Below are positions 53,022-61,754 of a DNA stretch of 64,000 nt, one piece after another. Position 1 is the first letter of the stretch; every line of letters starts with the position of its first letter. Source of the DNA: Phycisphaeraceae bacterium (GTDB lineage: Bacteria > Planctomycetota > Phycisphaerae > Phycisphaerales > UBA1924); assembly GCA_019454185.1 (NCBI GenBank), contig CP075368.1, positions 3,265,649 through 3,329,648 of the forward strand, read 5' to 3'. The translations under genes and the position numbers were made by a program. Below the pieces are notes generated by a model. The model did not search any database and was not told the origin of the DNA. It worked only from the letters and a program-made list of their open reading frames with translations.

Positions 53022-54023
53022 TCAGGCCTTGCCGATGCCCAGGTCGCGGATCGCGCCGATCATGAGGCCGTGGACGCGGGGCGGGGCGCAGACGATGCCC
53101 TTGTTCTTTTCCAGGCCTCGGCCGTGCGAGAAGTCGAGCGGGTTGCCGTGGATGTCGGTGACGAAGCAGCCGGCCTCGACGGCGACGAGTGCGCCCGCGG
53201 CGTGGTCCCAGATGCGCTCGACGTAGCCCTTCTTGGTGGGGAGGCGGAGGTAGGCATCGGACTGGCCCCGCGCGACGACGGCGTACTTGGCCTGGCTGTC
53301 GAGTCGGATGGGGCTTGAGGACTCGCCGATGTGGGCGAGGATGCGGTCGGTATCGTCGGCGTTGGAGTGGCCGGATTCGACGGAGGCGCAGACGCGGATG
53401 GGCTCGCCCTTGGCGTGGTCGAGGCGCGTGATGCGGCGGGGGTGGGCGGTCGGGTCGTTGGCGGGGACTTCGGAGACACCGTCGCCCCGGAGGGCGAGGT
53501 AGATGCAGCCCCTGGGGTCGGGGGTGTCCATGCTGGTGCTGAAGTCCATCGGGAGGTTGGGGCAGCCGAGGGCGCCGACGGTGGGCGCGCCCCGTTCGAT
53601 GTAGGCGAGGGCGACGGCGTATTGCTGGTTGCGGAGGAATCCCTTGGTGCCGTCGACGGGGTCGAGGGTCCAGTAGCCGGCGTGGTCGGTGTCGCCCCGC
53701 CCGATGTCGATGGAAGAGACCAGAGATTCTTCGGTGCACTCGGGCCAGACTTCCTGCACGGCGGCGAGCGTGGCGGCGAGGAGCGTGGCGTCTTCGCGGA
53801 GTGAGTTGGATTCTTCCTCGCCGACGAGGATGACCTTGCCGAGTTGCTCGGTGAGGACGTGGGCGACGATGGCTTGGGAGGCGAAGTCGGCGACGGTGAC
53901 GGGGCTCTTGTCGTCCTTGGTCACGGCCTTGACGGCTTCGAGGTTCTTCTGCACGACGCGGCAGACGAGCGAGGCCTGGGTGACGGCGTGGCGTGCGGCG
54001 GCGAGGTACTGGGCTGAGGACAT
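53022..54023 (-). CDS. 3'(2'),5'-bisphosphate nucleotidase (inositol monophosphatase family)
   Basis: 333 residues from ATG 54023, with GGAG 5 bases upstream. Metal-binding blocks are complete: VGEEESNSL, DPVDGTKGFLRNQQYAVAL and WDHAAGALVAVEAGCFVTDI. The DPVDGTKGF plus LRNQQYA form is that of HAL2-type enzymes, which cut PAP (from sulfotransferase reactions) to AMP. Two sulfotransferase genes in this window would make PAP. Family firm, exact substrate inferred. Confidence 0.88.
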   Translation of the reverse strand: MSSAQYLAAARHAVTQASLVCRVVQKNLEAVKAVTKDDKSPVTVADFASQAIVAHVLTEQLGKVILVGEEESNSLREDATLLAATLAAVQEVWPECTEESLVSSIDIGRGDTDHAGYWTLDPVDGTKGFLRNQQYAVALAYIERGAPTVGALGCPNLPMDFSTSMDTPDPRGCIYLALRGDGVSEVPANDPTAHPRRITRLDHAKGEPIRVCASVESGHSNADDTDRILAHIGESSSPIRLDSQAKYAVVARGQSDAYLRLPTKKGYVERIWDHAAGALVAVEAGCFVTDIHGNPLDFSHGRGLEKNKGIVCAPPRVHGLMIGAIRDLGIGKA

Positions 54024-54089
54024 GGGGGCTCCGTTGGCTTTGGGGTGATGGGGCATGGTAGAGGCGCGGGAAGGGGTCACGGAAGCGAA

Positions 54090-54116
54090 GAACCCACGGA
54101 TTCAATCCGTGGGTTC
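54090..54116 (-). terminator. Palindromic hairpin after the HTH-membrane gene
   Basis: GAACCCACGGAT (54090-54101), TCA, ATCCGTGGGTTC (54105-54116): 12-bp perfect stem with a 3-base loop, about 40 bases after the stop of the gene at 54157. Related to the palindrome at 30354. Confidence 0.65.
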
Positions 54117-54156
54117 TGGGGTGGAGAGTTGATTGGGTGCTATGTGATGTGAGCGG

Positions 54157-54975
54157 TTAGCGGGCGTTTTTCAGCATGAGGAAGCCGACGACAGCGGCGA
54201 TGACGCAGACGCCGGCGAGTCCGCCGACGATGGCCATGAAGTTCCCGGCGACGAGGCCGAGGATTGCCGCGCCGCCGCCTGTCATGGCCATGAGGACGAC
54301 CACGGCGGTGAAGGCGAGTGCGAGGACCATGCCGATGGCCAGACCTGCGGCGAGTCCGGAGCCGGGTCCGTCGATGACTTCGGCGAGGACCATGACGGGT
54401 GCTGCTGCTGCTGCGGCGGCGGTGATGTCGGAGGCGGCGGAGGTGGACTCGAAGAGTGCGGCGGCTTCGCCTGTGCCGCCGGGGCTGGTGGAGCCGAGTG
54501 CGGTCTCGGCCTGTGTCTCACCTCCGTAGACATCTTCGAGGAGGTCGGCGCCGAGCGAGGTGTCGTCGGCCTCGCGGGTCATGTCGAGGAGGCCGGAGCC
54601 GGAGCCGCCCGCGTCGCCGGGGGAGAAGCCGGCGGCGGGTGAGGTGGTGATCTGTGTGGCCGCCATAGGGTCGGCGGAGTCTGTGTCTTCGGTTTCGAAG
54701 ATGGAGATGCCGGTCTGCTCTTTGGGGTTGTCGAGGGAGAGCGAGGGAGCGGAGCCGGAGGAGGCGAGCGACATGGGCTCGAGATCGTCGGCGAGGGGGA
54801 TCATCTCATCGTCGTGGTGTCCGGCGAGGAGATCGACCTGATCGACCTTGAACATCATGCGGTCGCGGTCTCGGAACTCCTGGAGCTGGCCGCTCTCGGC
54901 CATGGCCTTGACATCATCGGGGCTCTTCCCGAGTTTGGCGGCGGCTTCTTCGAGGGTGTAGAACATTTTGGCCAT
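54157..54975 (-). CDS. HTH (excisionase-like) protein with acidic linker and membrane helices
   Basis: 272 residues, ATG 54975 (ATG 54966 possible). Residues 1-55 are an excisionase-type winged helix (FYTLEEAAAKLGKSPDDVKA, then LQEFRDRDRMMFKVDQVDLL). Then about 115 residues rich in Asp, Glu, Ser and Gly with no fold. The end has three membrane helices (LAAGLAIGMVLALAFTAVVV, AAILGLVAGNFMAIVGGLAG, VCVIAAVVGFLML). A DNA-binding-like domain tethered to the membrane is unusual; in planctomycetes this arrangement recurs and may bind protein rather than DNA. Function unknown. Confidence 0.75.
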   Translation of the reverse strand: MAKMFYTLEEAAAKLGKSPDDVKAMAESGQLQEFRDRDRMMFKVDQVDLLAGHHDDEMIPLADDLEPMSLASSGSAPSLSLDNPKEQTGISIFETEDTDSADPMAATQITTSPAAGFSPGDAGGSGSGLLDMTREADDTSLGADLLEDVYGGETQAETALGSTSPGGTGEAAALFESTSAASDITAAAAAAAPVMVLAEVIDGPGSGLAAGLAIGMVLALAFTAVVVLMAMTGGGAAILGLVAGNFMAIVGGLAGVCVIAAVVGFLMLKNAR

Positions 54976-55299
54976 GGTCGTGGACTCCGGGGCTGGAACG
55001 CGCCGTGGGGCGCGTCTGGGGGCCGTTTGTGCCGCGCGGCCCGGGAGGGGGCGCGGGGCAGAGACTTTATCTTACGGCGGTGAGCCCGGCGACGGATCCG
55101 TGAAAGGTGAGGGAGAGACCCTGATCTTCCACAGGGTGTCCACAGGGGGAGGGGCAAAGGGGCGGAGGGTGAGGAGCAAAGGGCCAAATAGCACATGGCA
55201 AAGGGCCAGACTGTGGGATGGCGACGGGAGGACTGGTTGGAGACGGAGTAGGAGGCACAGGGAGGTAGAGGGGCAGAGGGGGGCGTGGAAAAAGGCAGA
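54976..55299. other. Intergenic with low-complexity repeats
   Basis: Upstream of the HTH-membrane gene. Positions about 55155-55290 are runs of degenerate units such as AAAGGGCC and GAGGGGCAGAGG, like the short-unit repeats elsewhere in the window. No gene seen. Confidence 0.45.
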
Positions 55300-55491
55300 G
55301 GGCAGTGTTCGGGGACCAATCCGAGCACTGCCCATGCCTTGAAGGAGTCTTGCGGCCCTTTCATCGCACGTGTCGCACGTCGAGTTGAGCGGGTTGCGAT
55401 GAGTCGGTGAGAATCGGTTGGATGGGTGCGGGCGCGCGGGATTGGGGGATGAATGGACAGGGCAGCGGCCCCGTTGGAGAGGCCGCCGCCC
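55300..55491 (-). repeat. Two-hairpin ~200-bp element, copy A
   Basis: Holds a 50-base core (55300-55349) identical to 57746-57795. The core folds as a 13-bp stem with one wobble (55300-55312 with 55321-55333), followed on the minus strand by a CTTTTT stretch, so it can act as a terminator. A second stem lies at 55460-55470 / 55481-55491. It sits downstream of the gene ending at 55553. Confidence 0.8.
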
Positions 55492-55552
55492 GTGATGCCC
55501 GAGGGTACGAAGTCTCGTTCGGGAGGGGTCCCGATCGCGTCTCCTGAGATCT

Positions 55553-56557
55553 TCAGGGGTACCCAAGCAGTCGAACGATGAACACGTCGGCTTTGTAGGT
55601 GAACGACCCGACGGCGACCATCGCTTTGGAGTTGCCCGTTACGTCTTCAATCGCATTCAGAGCGAGCATGGAGAGTCGCGGGGCAAGCAAGAGTGTCAGA
55701 GCTACCGACACGCCTGCGAGCGTGGCGACCCACCGCCTTGAGCGGGATCCGCTCGGGCATGTTGCGAGTGAAAGAACGGGTGGGCTGTTGGGAGCGCTGG
55801 GGCAAGCTCCACATTCGGGGCACGGATATCGCCTTTGGTCCGGGAGTGGATACATGCAGTGGTCGCACACTGTCTGGGGGTGGTCCGCGGATCGACGTGC
55901 TCGATAGCGTGATGCTGTCCGCCGGATCTGCCATGCGACGAGCAGGGCGTGACATACCAGAGCGCCGAGGAGCGACGTGGCGATGAAAGTGGGGCTATCG
56001 GTGATAGCGATCACTCGGAAGGTCCGAACCACGGTGGTGTCGCCGCGCATGGGTTCGCACGCGGCGCCCCAGAACATCCACAGCGCATACCACATGACGG
56101 GGATCGAAAGACCCATCGCGGCCGATACGACAGTAGATCTGGCGGCTATTGAGAGCACGCCGCCAGATCCGACGCACGCAGAATGGATCAAGCGAGGTCT
56201 CCCGCGCCAGCCGTACAGGCCGAAGATGCCGGCATGCAAGAGCAAATGAATCGTGAAGAGCCACGCGGCCACAAGGAGGGTCTGGGAGACCATTCCCGAA
56301 CCTACCAAAGGTCTCGCTCGCCAGACCGGCGCATCATTGGAAGGGTCTAGCATGCTTCCGCCCATGAGACTGTCGCCAAGAGGGTGGTAGTTCAGGGCTT
56401 GGAAGCCGTTGTAGACAGTGCTCCAGGCCGGTTCACTCCTGAGGAGCGTGATGCAGCACCCGGCAATGATCGCCAGAATGGCCGTTGCAAGTCCCGCTCG
56501 CAGGAGAGACTTGAAGATCGATGCTGCGGCATCATGTCGAGCGATGTTGTTCAGCAT
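55553..56557 (-). CDS. Multi-pass membrane protein with zinc-ribbon-like motif
   Basis: 334 residues, ATG 56557. About five membrane helices (ATAILAIIAGCCITLL, TLLVAAWLFTIHLLLHAGIF, SAAMGLSIPVMWYALWMF, FIATSLLGALVCHALLVAWQ, LAGVSVALTLLLAPRL). Between the last two is CDHCMYPLPDQRRYPCPECG, a CxxC...CxxC zinc-ribbon pattern in a cytoplasmic loop. The start overlaps the stop of the preceding Cys-rich gene by 7 bases, so they are coupled. Function unknown. Confidence 0.75.
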   Translation of the reverse strand: MLNNIARHDAAASIFKSLLRAGLATAILAIIAGCCITLLRSEPAWSTVYNGFQALNYHPLGDSLMGGSMLDPSNDAPVWRARPLVGSGMVSQTLLVAAWLFTIHLLLHAGIFGLYGWRGRPRLIHSACVGSGGVLSIAARSTVVSAAMGLSIPVMWYALWMFWGAACEPMRGDTTVVRTFRVIAITDSPTFIATSLLGALVCHALLVAWQIRRTASRYRARRSADHPQTVCDHCMYPLPDQRRYPCPECGACPSAPNSPPVLSLATCPSGSRSRRWVATLAGVSVALTLLLAPRLSMLALNAIEDVTGNSKAMVAVGSFTYKADVFIVRLLGYP

Positions 56558-57480
56558 GGGAATGGAGGCCGCGGGAAGACCGTCGCTGGCGCTGGGGGAC
56601 AGGGCTCATCTGGAAGCACTGTGATGGTGCCGGCCTGTGTGACGGTGCATTGGTAGCCGAGTGCCGCGCACGGATCGCATAGCACGCGGGTCAGTCCAGA
56701 CTTGGCTACGATCTTCGTCACCGATCTTGAGTAGTTGCAGTGCTTGGCGCTCCCGATGGTGCCGCTGCTCGTCACCCCCCATGCACCGGTGATCACCGTC
56801 GTCACAGACTTGCATCCGGAGCAATACGAGGCACAGGTTTCGTTAGTGGTGATCGTGGACCCACCGAAGTGGTCTGTTTCGGCCTCCCAAGTCAATCGAT
56901 TCAGCATCGCTCGCATGACTGGCACAACGGCATCGAGGGCCTCGCACGCGGATGCGGATCCCGACGCCAATGCCGAGGGCGAGAGTTCCGGAGCGGCAGC
57001 ATACCCGGACTCGATAAGGGAGAGCATTGATGCGACTGGATCTGGGAGTAGTGGAAGAATCGTGGCCAGAGGATCGCCTTCGATGAGTCCGTTGAAGAGC
57101 TCAACGGGCTCAACAGGAAAGTCGATTGGACCGTCACCGACCATCGCTTTCATGGCGTCGTCATTCTGCCAGAGATCTGGGATGGCAGTTGCGCCACGAA
57201 CGTATGAAACAATCTCCGCCAGTTCGGTGCCGACCCACGTCCACGCAGACCATTCGTTCACGTCCTCACGCGCATACCACACGACACTCAGATTGTCGCC
57301 TTGTGCCACGCCCGGCTTCGCGACGGCGAGGAAGCCGACGACCTGAGTCTCGTCGATAGCTGCGAAGAACAGCCAGTCGCCATGGTCGGCGACCCACCCT
57401 CGCTCGGTGACAACGTTCTGACCGAATGATAAGAGGGTGACAAATGAGCTGAGTACACACGCACACAGACGATCCAGCAT
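56551..57480 (-). CDS. Exported protein with Cys-rich C terminus
   Basis: 309 residues from ATG 57480, with AAGGAGG upstream and a strong promoter. Signal peptide LCACVLSSFVTLLSFG. The first 200 residues are not recognised (VGFLAVAKPGVAQGDNLSVV, LVPV-like helices). The last 100 residues hold about ten cysteines (ETCASYCSGCKS, LCDPCAALGYQC, EPCPPAP, FPC) and beta-rich repeats. Exported and probably disulfide bonded. Coupled to the membrane protein at 55553. Similar in plan to the loci at 22018 and 41537. Confidence 0.75.
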   Translation of the reverse strand: MLDRLCACVLSSFVTLLSFGQNVVTERGWVADHGDWLFFAAIDETQVVGFLAVAKPGVAQGDNLSVVWYAREDVNEWSAWTWVGTELAEIVSYVRGATAIPDLWQNDDAMKAMVGDGPIDFPVEPVELFNGLIEGDPLATILPLLPDPVASMLSLIESGYAAAPELSPSALASGSASACEALDAVVPVMRAMLNRLTWEAETDHFGGSTITTNETCASYCSGCKSVTTVITGAWGVTSSGTIGSAKHCNYSRSVTKIVAKSGLTRVLCDPCAALGYQCTVTQAGTITVLPDEPCPPAPATVFPRPPFPC

Positions 57481-57517
57481 TGTGATGTCCTCCTTACGCA
57501 GCAATGGAACCGTGTGT

Positions 57518-57546
57518 ATGAGAACCAGTTTCAAAGCGGATGTCAA
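57518..57546 (-). promoter_or_regulatory. Promoter of the Cys-rich gene
   Basis: Minus strand: TTGACA (57546-57541), 17 bases, TCTCAT (57523-57518), 37 bases before the ATG at 57480. The spacing is ideal and, unlike the other two Cys-rich loci, the spacer has no homopolymer. Confidence 0.65.
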
Positions 57547-57745
57547 GTGAGATTTCGCAACACCATTCCAGAATTTTCTAGCAAGCTCGCAAGGTGCTCG
57601 GCCAGAAGTAGTTAGGTCGTGCGGCCACATCGCAGAGCGACCCAGGGTTATCTCGGAACGTTGACTCCGGCGACGCGTGGAGCCGTTTGTTCGTGAAGCA
57701 GTGGATTGGCTCGGTATCGGCGAGTCAGATGAGGGCCAGCGAGAA

Positions 57746-57950
57746 GGGCAGTGTTCGGGGACCAATCCGAGCACTGCCCATGCCTTGAAGGAGTCAAACG
57801 CTGAAGGTGTCGGGGCCATTCATCGCACGAGCGGCGGGGTGAGTTGAGCGTGTTGCGATGAGTCGGCGAGAATCGATCGGAAGCGTGCGGATGCGCGCGG
57901 TTGTGTGCGAGAATGGAGAGGGCAGCGGCCTCGCTCGGAGACCGCTGCCC
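57746..57950 (-). repeat. Two-hairpin ~200-bp element, copy B
   Basis: Same layout as copy A at 55300: the identical 50-base core (57746-57795), a middle part with matching blocks such as GTTGCGATGAGTCGG, and a second stem, here perfect (GGGCAGCGG 57920-57928 with CCGCTGCCC 57942-57950). It lies 32 bases after the stop of the sorting-tail gene at 57982, so the second stem probably ends that transcript. Confidence 0.8.
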
Positions 57951-57981
57951 GTTGGTGGATCAGGGTGATGGGTGGCTCGGA

Positions 57982-58605
57982 TCAGTTGCGACGGCGACGG
58001 GTGGCGACGAGGCCGGCCAGCCCGGCCAGGGCGATCGGGGCGGGGGCGGGGATCACGCCGGGGACCTTGTCGGAGCCGCCGTCGGTGAGGCCTCGGAAGC
58101 GGGCGAGGATGCCGGGCGCGTTGGAGGCGTTCAGGAATGACATCTCATTGAGTGACGCGGCGTCGGAGGCGTTGATCTTCCAGACGAAGGTGGCGGTGGC
58201 GCCGATTGCGAGGCCGTTTGATGCGGGTCCACCGCCTTCGAATTGGCCGCCGGTGCCCGCACCGCCCTTGAAGGTGCCGTAGGGAGAGCCGTTGACGGTT
58301 CCTGTGTTCGTCATCCCGCTGATGGTGCTCGAGATGAGGGAGGTCCATGCGGAACCGTCAACGGTGTCGAATCGGAAGACGATGGCTGTGAGGCGGCCGC
58401 CGACTGAGGCGGGGGTGTCGTTGGTGAGGGTGATGGTCAGTTCGCCGACGGAACCGGCGATGTGCTCGTAAACGAGGTTGCCGGAATAGGTTGCGCCGGT
58501 CTGTTCCGCGCTGCCCGCGACATCGCCGAAGAAGACATCGGCGGAGGCGAGCCCTGCGGTCGAGGCGATGGCGATGGCGGCGATGGCGTTGCGTGCGTTC
58601 CTCAT
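57982..58605 (-). CDS. Secreted protein with IPAP sorting tail
   Basis: 207 residues, ATG 58605. Signal peptide NAIAAIAIASTAGLASA. The body is a beta-type sequence of unknown function (YEHIAGSVGELTITLTNDTP, FVWKINASDAASLNEMSFLN) of the kind common on PEP-CTERM proteins. The tail reads VIPAPAPIALAGLAGLVATR followed by RRRN. Probably exported and anchored. Copy B of the two-hairpin element follows. Confidence 0.87.
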   Translation of the reverse strand: MRNARNAIAAIAIASTAGLASADVFFGDVAGSAEQTGATYSGNLVYEHIAGSVGELTITLTNDTPASVGGRLTAIVFRFDTVDGSAWTSLISSTISGMTNTGTVNGSPYGTFKGGAGTGGQFEGGGPASNGLAIGATATFVWKINASDAASLNEMSFLNASNAPGILARFRGLTDGGSDKVPGVIPAPAPIALAGLAGLVATRRRRN

Positions 58606-58938
58606 GTGCGTCTCTCCGTGGCTGTAGGGATTGGTTCTGATGCTGGCTACAGCATGCAATAGGAACGGGAGAAGGCCCGGCGCGGGAGGGAGAGAAGGGA
58701 TCGAAGGTGGTGATCGCGTCGGCGCGAGCCCCAAGGTTCACCCAGAGTGATGTTGCTGGGGCGAGAGGAGGGCGCGATAACCGGCGCGCGGGGGCGGTGT
58801 CGAGGCGAGCCGGCACTCGTGGGGTGGGGGAGCGTCCGATACAATCGCGCGACGCGGCTGAGCCACCGGGTGTGGTGATGCGGGTGTGATGGGTTGCTTT
58901 GGCGGTCGGGCGATCGAGCGAGAGGACGAGTCTTCGGC
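58606..58938. other. Divergent intergenic region
   Basis: 333 bases between the sorting-tail gene (minus) and plsY (plus). No recognisable box, repeat or gene seen, though it must hold both promoters. Confidence 0.4.
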
Positions 58939-59622
58939 ATGCTCTGGCTTCTTTATCCTCTGGCCGGGTTCGTGTGCGGCTCGATCCCGTTCGGGCTGTG
59001 GATCGCAAGGGCTCGGGGCGTTGATATCCGCGCCCACGGGAGCGGGAACATCGGCGCGACGAACGTGTGGCGGGTTCTCGGGCGCGGGCCGGGGATGCTC
59101 TGCTTCACGCTGGATGTGCTGAAGGGGCTTGTGCCGTCGCTGGGCGCGGGGGCGCTTCTGGGGACGTTCGGCCTGGGCGGGTTTCAGGACTTTGGGCCGG
59201 GGGATGCGCCTGAGTCGCACGTCTGGCTGCACCTGGGGACGGGTGTGGCGGCGATCCTGGGGCACATGTTTACGCCGCTCGCGGGGTTCAAGGGTGGGAA
59301 GGGCGTTGCGACGGCGTTTGGCGCGTTGCTGGGTGTGTGGCCTTTGATGACGTGCGCGGTGCTGCTCGCGCTCGTGGCGTGGATCGTGGTGTTCAGGGTC
59401 GGGCGAATGGTGGGGATCGCGTCGGTGATCGCTGCGGTCGTGGTGCCGCTCGGCGTGGTGGGGCTTGGGGTGATCGATGAGTCTCTGAGGTGGAGGGTGC
59501 CCCACCTGGTGGTGGCGATGGGGCTTGCGGCGATGGTGGTGTGGAAGCACCGCGGGAACATCAGGCGGACGCTGGCGGGGACCGAGCCGCGCTTTGAGAA
59601 GAAGGCGAAGCCGGGTGGGTGA
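58939..59622 (+). CDS. plsY: Glycerol-3-phosphate acyltransferase PlsY
   Basis: 227 residues from ATG 58939. Acylates glycerol-3-phosphate with acyl-phosphate, the first step of phospholipid synthesis, in the inner membrane. Signature motifs: GSIPFGLWIARARGVDIRAH at the start, GSGNIGATNVWRVLG (motif 1), FKGGKGVATAFGALLG (motif 2) and KHRGNIRRTLAGTE (motif 3). About seven hydrophobic segments. Length is typical; an ordinary housekeeping gene. Confidence 0.96.
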   Translation: MLWLLYPLAGFVCGSIPFGLWIARARGVDIRAHGSGNIGATNVWRVLGRGPGMLCFTLDVLKGLVPSLGAGALLGTFGLGGFQDFGPGDAPESHVWLHLGTGVAAILGHMFTPLAGFKGGKGVATAFGALLGVWPLMTCAVLLALVAWIVVFRVGRMVGIASVIAAVVVPLGVVGLGVIDESLRWRVPHLVVAMGLAAMVVWKHRGNIRRTLAGTEPRFEKKAKPGG

Positions 59623-59885
59623 GCGCGGTTGGTGGGTGGTGTGGCGGGGCTTCGCGCCGGATTTGCGCGGGTTCTCGGGCGTTTACCCGGTTCTTTGCAA
59701 GTTGTGTTGAGTCGGTGTTGTTAGCCGATAACCGGTGGAGCACGTTGAAGCGGACCTGAAGCCGCGCAAGGTGTGCCGGTTTCGCAACCGTTCGAGGGCA
59801 TGGATGCTCGATGGGCGGGTGTGGGCGGCAAGCTCCGAGGGCGGAGAGCCGATCATGGCTGGTGCCGCTGGGACAGGAGTGCGAC

Positions 59886-60188
59886 ATGCCGAAGTTGCGT
59901 CTGATCAAGGACGACCCGAGTTTGCAGGACATCATCCCGTTTCCGACCTCTCTGGCGTCGGGGCTTGAGGGCCCTGTCGGCGGACGTATCGGGGGGCGGA
60001 TCGGCGAGCGGATTGCTCCGCGTGAGTGGGGTCGTGTGGCGGGGAGAGCCGCGGAGTCTTCTTCGCGTGATCTTGAGCACGAGCTTCTGGGGACGATCGA
60101 TCGGATGAAGGAGCAGCTCGACGAGTTGTCGGGGATGCTTGATCCGATCCCGCTGTTTCCGCAGGACGACCGGCCGACGGCGGCGTGA
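59886..60188 (+). CDS. Small hypothetical protein
   Basis: 100 residues, ATG 59886, with AGGAG 7 bases upstream. No domain I recognise. PKLRLIKDDPSLQDIIPFPT at the start, a Gly/Arg repeat (GGRIGGRIGERI), and a helix at the end (HELLGTIDRMKEQLDELSGM). Cytoplasmic. A clear intrinsic terminator follows, which supports a real transcription unit. Confidence 0.6.
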   Translation: MPKLRLIKDDPSLQDIIPFPTSLASGLEGPVGGRIGGRIGERIAPREWGRVAGRAAESSSRDLEHELLGTIDRMKEQLDELSGMLDPIPLFPQDDRPTAA

Positions 60189-60255
60189 GTGAATCGGCTG
60201 CTTGAGTCGGAGTGGCGGCGGCGAGAGCCGCCGGAATGAATGCGATGTCAATGAC

Positions 60256-60291
60256 GGGCATGGTCGAGAGACCGTGCCCGGTTTGTTTTTT
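60256..60291 (+). terminator. Intrinsic terminator
   Basis: GGGCATGGTC (60256-60265), GAGA, GACCGTGCCC (60270-60279), one T.G wobble, then TTTGTTTTTT (60282-60291). It follows the gene ending at 60188. Confidence 0.85.
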
Positions 60292-60299
60292 GGGGGAAG

Positions 60300-60430
60300 T
60301 GACGGAGTGACACAGTGACAGAGTGACGTAGTAGTGAGGACAGGAAGACCGAAAGTCACGGCGTCAGGAAGGCACGAAGAGAAGAGAACGCAGAGGACGC
60401 CGAGGTGGCGGAGGAACGCGGAGAAGAGGG
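60300..60430. repeat. Short degenerate repeats
   Basis: GTGACRGA-type units (60300-60335) followed by AGGAAGGCACGAAG and CGCAGAGGACGCCGAGG units. These are related to the motifs of the tandem arrays at 12850 and 25771. Confidence 0.6.
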
Positions 60431-60438
60431 GAGTGGAT

Positions 60439-61641
60439 TTACGAAGCGGCGGGGTAGTCGGTGTAGCCCTTGGAGCCGTCGGTGCCGCGGGGCGTGCCGT
60501 AGAAGGTGGATTGGTCCCAGGGCGTGAGTTGGGGGGAGAGTGGCGCGTCCTCTGCGTGCTGTTTGCGGGTGGTTCGCGAGTGTGCGGCTAGTCCGATGCG
60601 GTGTGTGAGATCGGGGTTTGAGATGAAGGGTCGGCCGAAGCACACGGCGTCGCACCAGCCGCGTGAGATGGAGCGTTCGGCGAGGTCTGCGGAGTAGTCG
60701 CCGTTGGCGACGTAGATGGCTCGTGGCGAGGCGGCGCGGAAGGCGTCGGCGATCGGTGGGATGACTTCGGGGATTCTGGGGTCGAGTGCCTGGCGGTTCC
60801 AGGTTTCGACGGCGTGGAGGTAAGCGAGGCCGAGCGAGCCGAGTTGGTGTGCGAGTTCGGTGAAGGTCTCGCGGGGGTTGTCGTCGCGGGCGTCGTGATG
60901 GTCGCTGAGGGGGCTGATGCGATAGCCGACGCGATCGGCGCCCCAGACGGCGCAGACGGCTTCGGCGACGGCGATGGGGAAACGGAGCCGGTTGGCGAGC
61001 GAGCCGCCGTAGATATCGGTGCGGAGGTTCATGCCGCTGCGGGTGAACTGGTCGAGGAGGTAGGTGTTGGCGCCGTGGATCTCGACGCCGTCGAAGCCCG
61101 CGTCTTTGGCGCGTTGCGCGGCGGCGCGGAACTCTTCGACGATCTCGGGGATCTCTTCGGTGCGGAGGGCGCGGGGGGCGCTGGCCTCGACGCGGTTCAT
61201 ATCGGCGTCGATGTAGGTCTTGGAGCGGCTGGGGACATCGGTGGGGCCGAGGGGGGGCTCATTGTTGGGTTGGAGCGCGCTGTGACTGACGCGTCCGACG
61301 TGCCAGAGCTGGCAGACGATGAGGCCGTTGGCTGCGTGGACGGCGTTTGTGACGAGGCGCCAGCCGCGGACTTGTTCGTCGGTGTGGATGCCGGGAGTTG
61401 CGTAGTAGCCGTGGGCGCGTGGGGAGATGGGCGTTGCTTCGCTGATGATGAGGCCTGCGCCGCGGAGGCCGCCCAGACCCGCGGCACGCTGGGTGTAGTA
61501 AGTGGCGTTGAGTTCGTGCGGGATGTTGCCGGGCATGTGGGCGCGGGATCGTGTGAGCGGTGCCATCCAGACGCGGTTGGGTGTGTCGAGCGCGCCGGCG
61601 CGGATGGGTGTGAGGAGCTTGATGTCCGAGGGGTTGGGCAT
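60439..61641 (-). CDS. Old Yellow Enzyme family flavin oxidoreductase
   Basis: 400 residues, ATG 61641. NADH/NADPH:flavin oxidoreductase of the NemA type, reducing electrophilic alkenes or nitro compounds. The substrate-binding His-Asn pair is in EIHGANTYLLDQFTRSGMN, the FMN-binding blocks are LWHVGRVSH and YVANGDYSADLAERSI, and NRVWMAPLTRSRA is the N-terminal signature. The usual SGLAKG-like C-terminal region is replaced by KGYTDYP, the ending of the N-ethylmaleimide reductase group. Alone, with a terminator-type hairpin 30 bases upstream. Confidence 0.95.
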   Translation of the reverse strand: MPNPSDIKLLTPIRAGALDTPNRVWMAPLTRSRAHMPGNIPHELNATYYTQRAAGLGGLRGAGLIISEATPISPRAHGYYATPGIHTDEQVRGWRLVTNAVHAANGLIVCQLWHVGRVSHSALQPNNEPPLGPTDVPSRSKTYIDADMNRVEASAPRALRTEEIPEIVEEFRAAAQRAKDAGFDGVEIHGANTYLLDQFTRSGMNLRTDIYGGSLANRLRFPIAVAEAVCAVWGADRVGYRISPLSDHHDARDDNPRETFTELAHQLGSLGLAYLHAVETWNRQALDPRIPEVIPPIADAFRAASPRAIYVANGDYSADLAERSISRGWCDAVCFGRPFISNPDLTHRIGLAAHSRTTRKQHAEDAPLSPQLTPWDQSTFYGTPRGTDGSKGYTDYPAAS

Positions 61642-61671
61642 GGTGCGAGTCTATGAGCCGCGCAACGAACA

Positions 61672-61695
61672 CGGGCCGGGATTTCTCCCGGCCCG
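61672..61695 (-). terminator. Hairpin terminator
   Basis: CGGGCCGGGA (61672-61681), TTTC, TCCCGGCCCG (61686-61695): perfect 10-bp stem, about 60 bases after the stop of the gene at 61755. Confidence 0.65.
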
Positions 61696-61754
61696 CGTGG
61701 GGTTCTCTCTCTCACTCCACCGGCGTGTGGCCGGAGGAATCGTGCTCGATGCGA

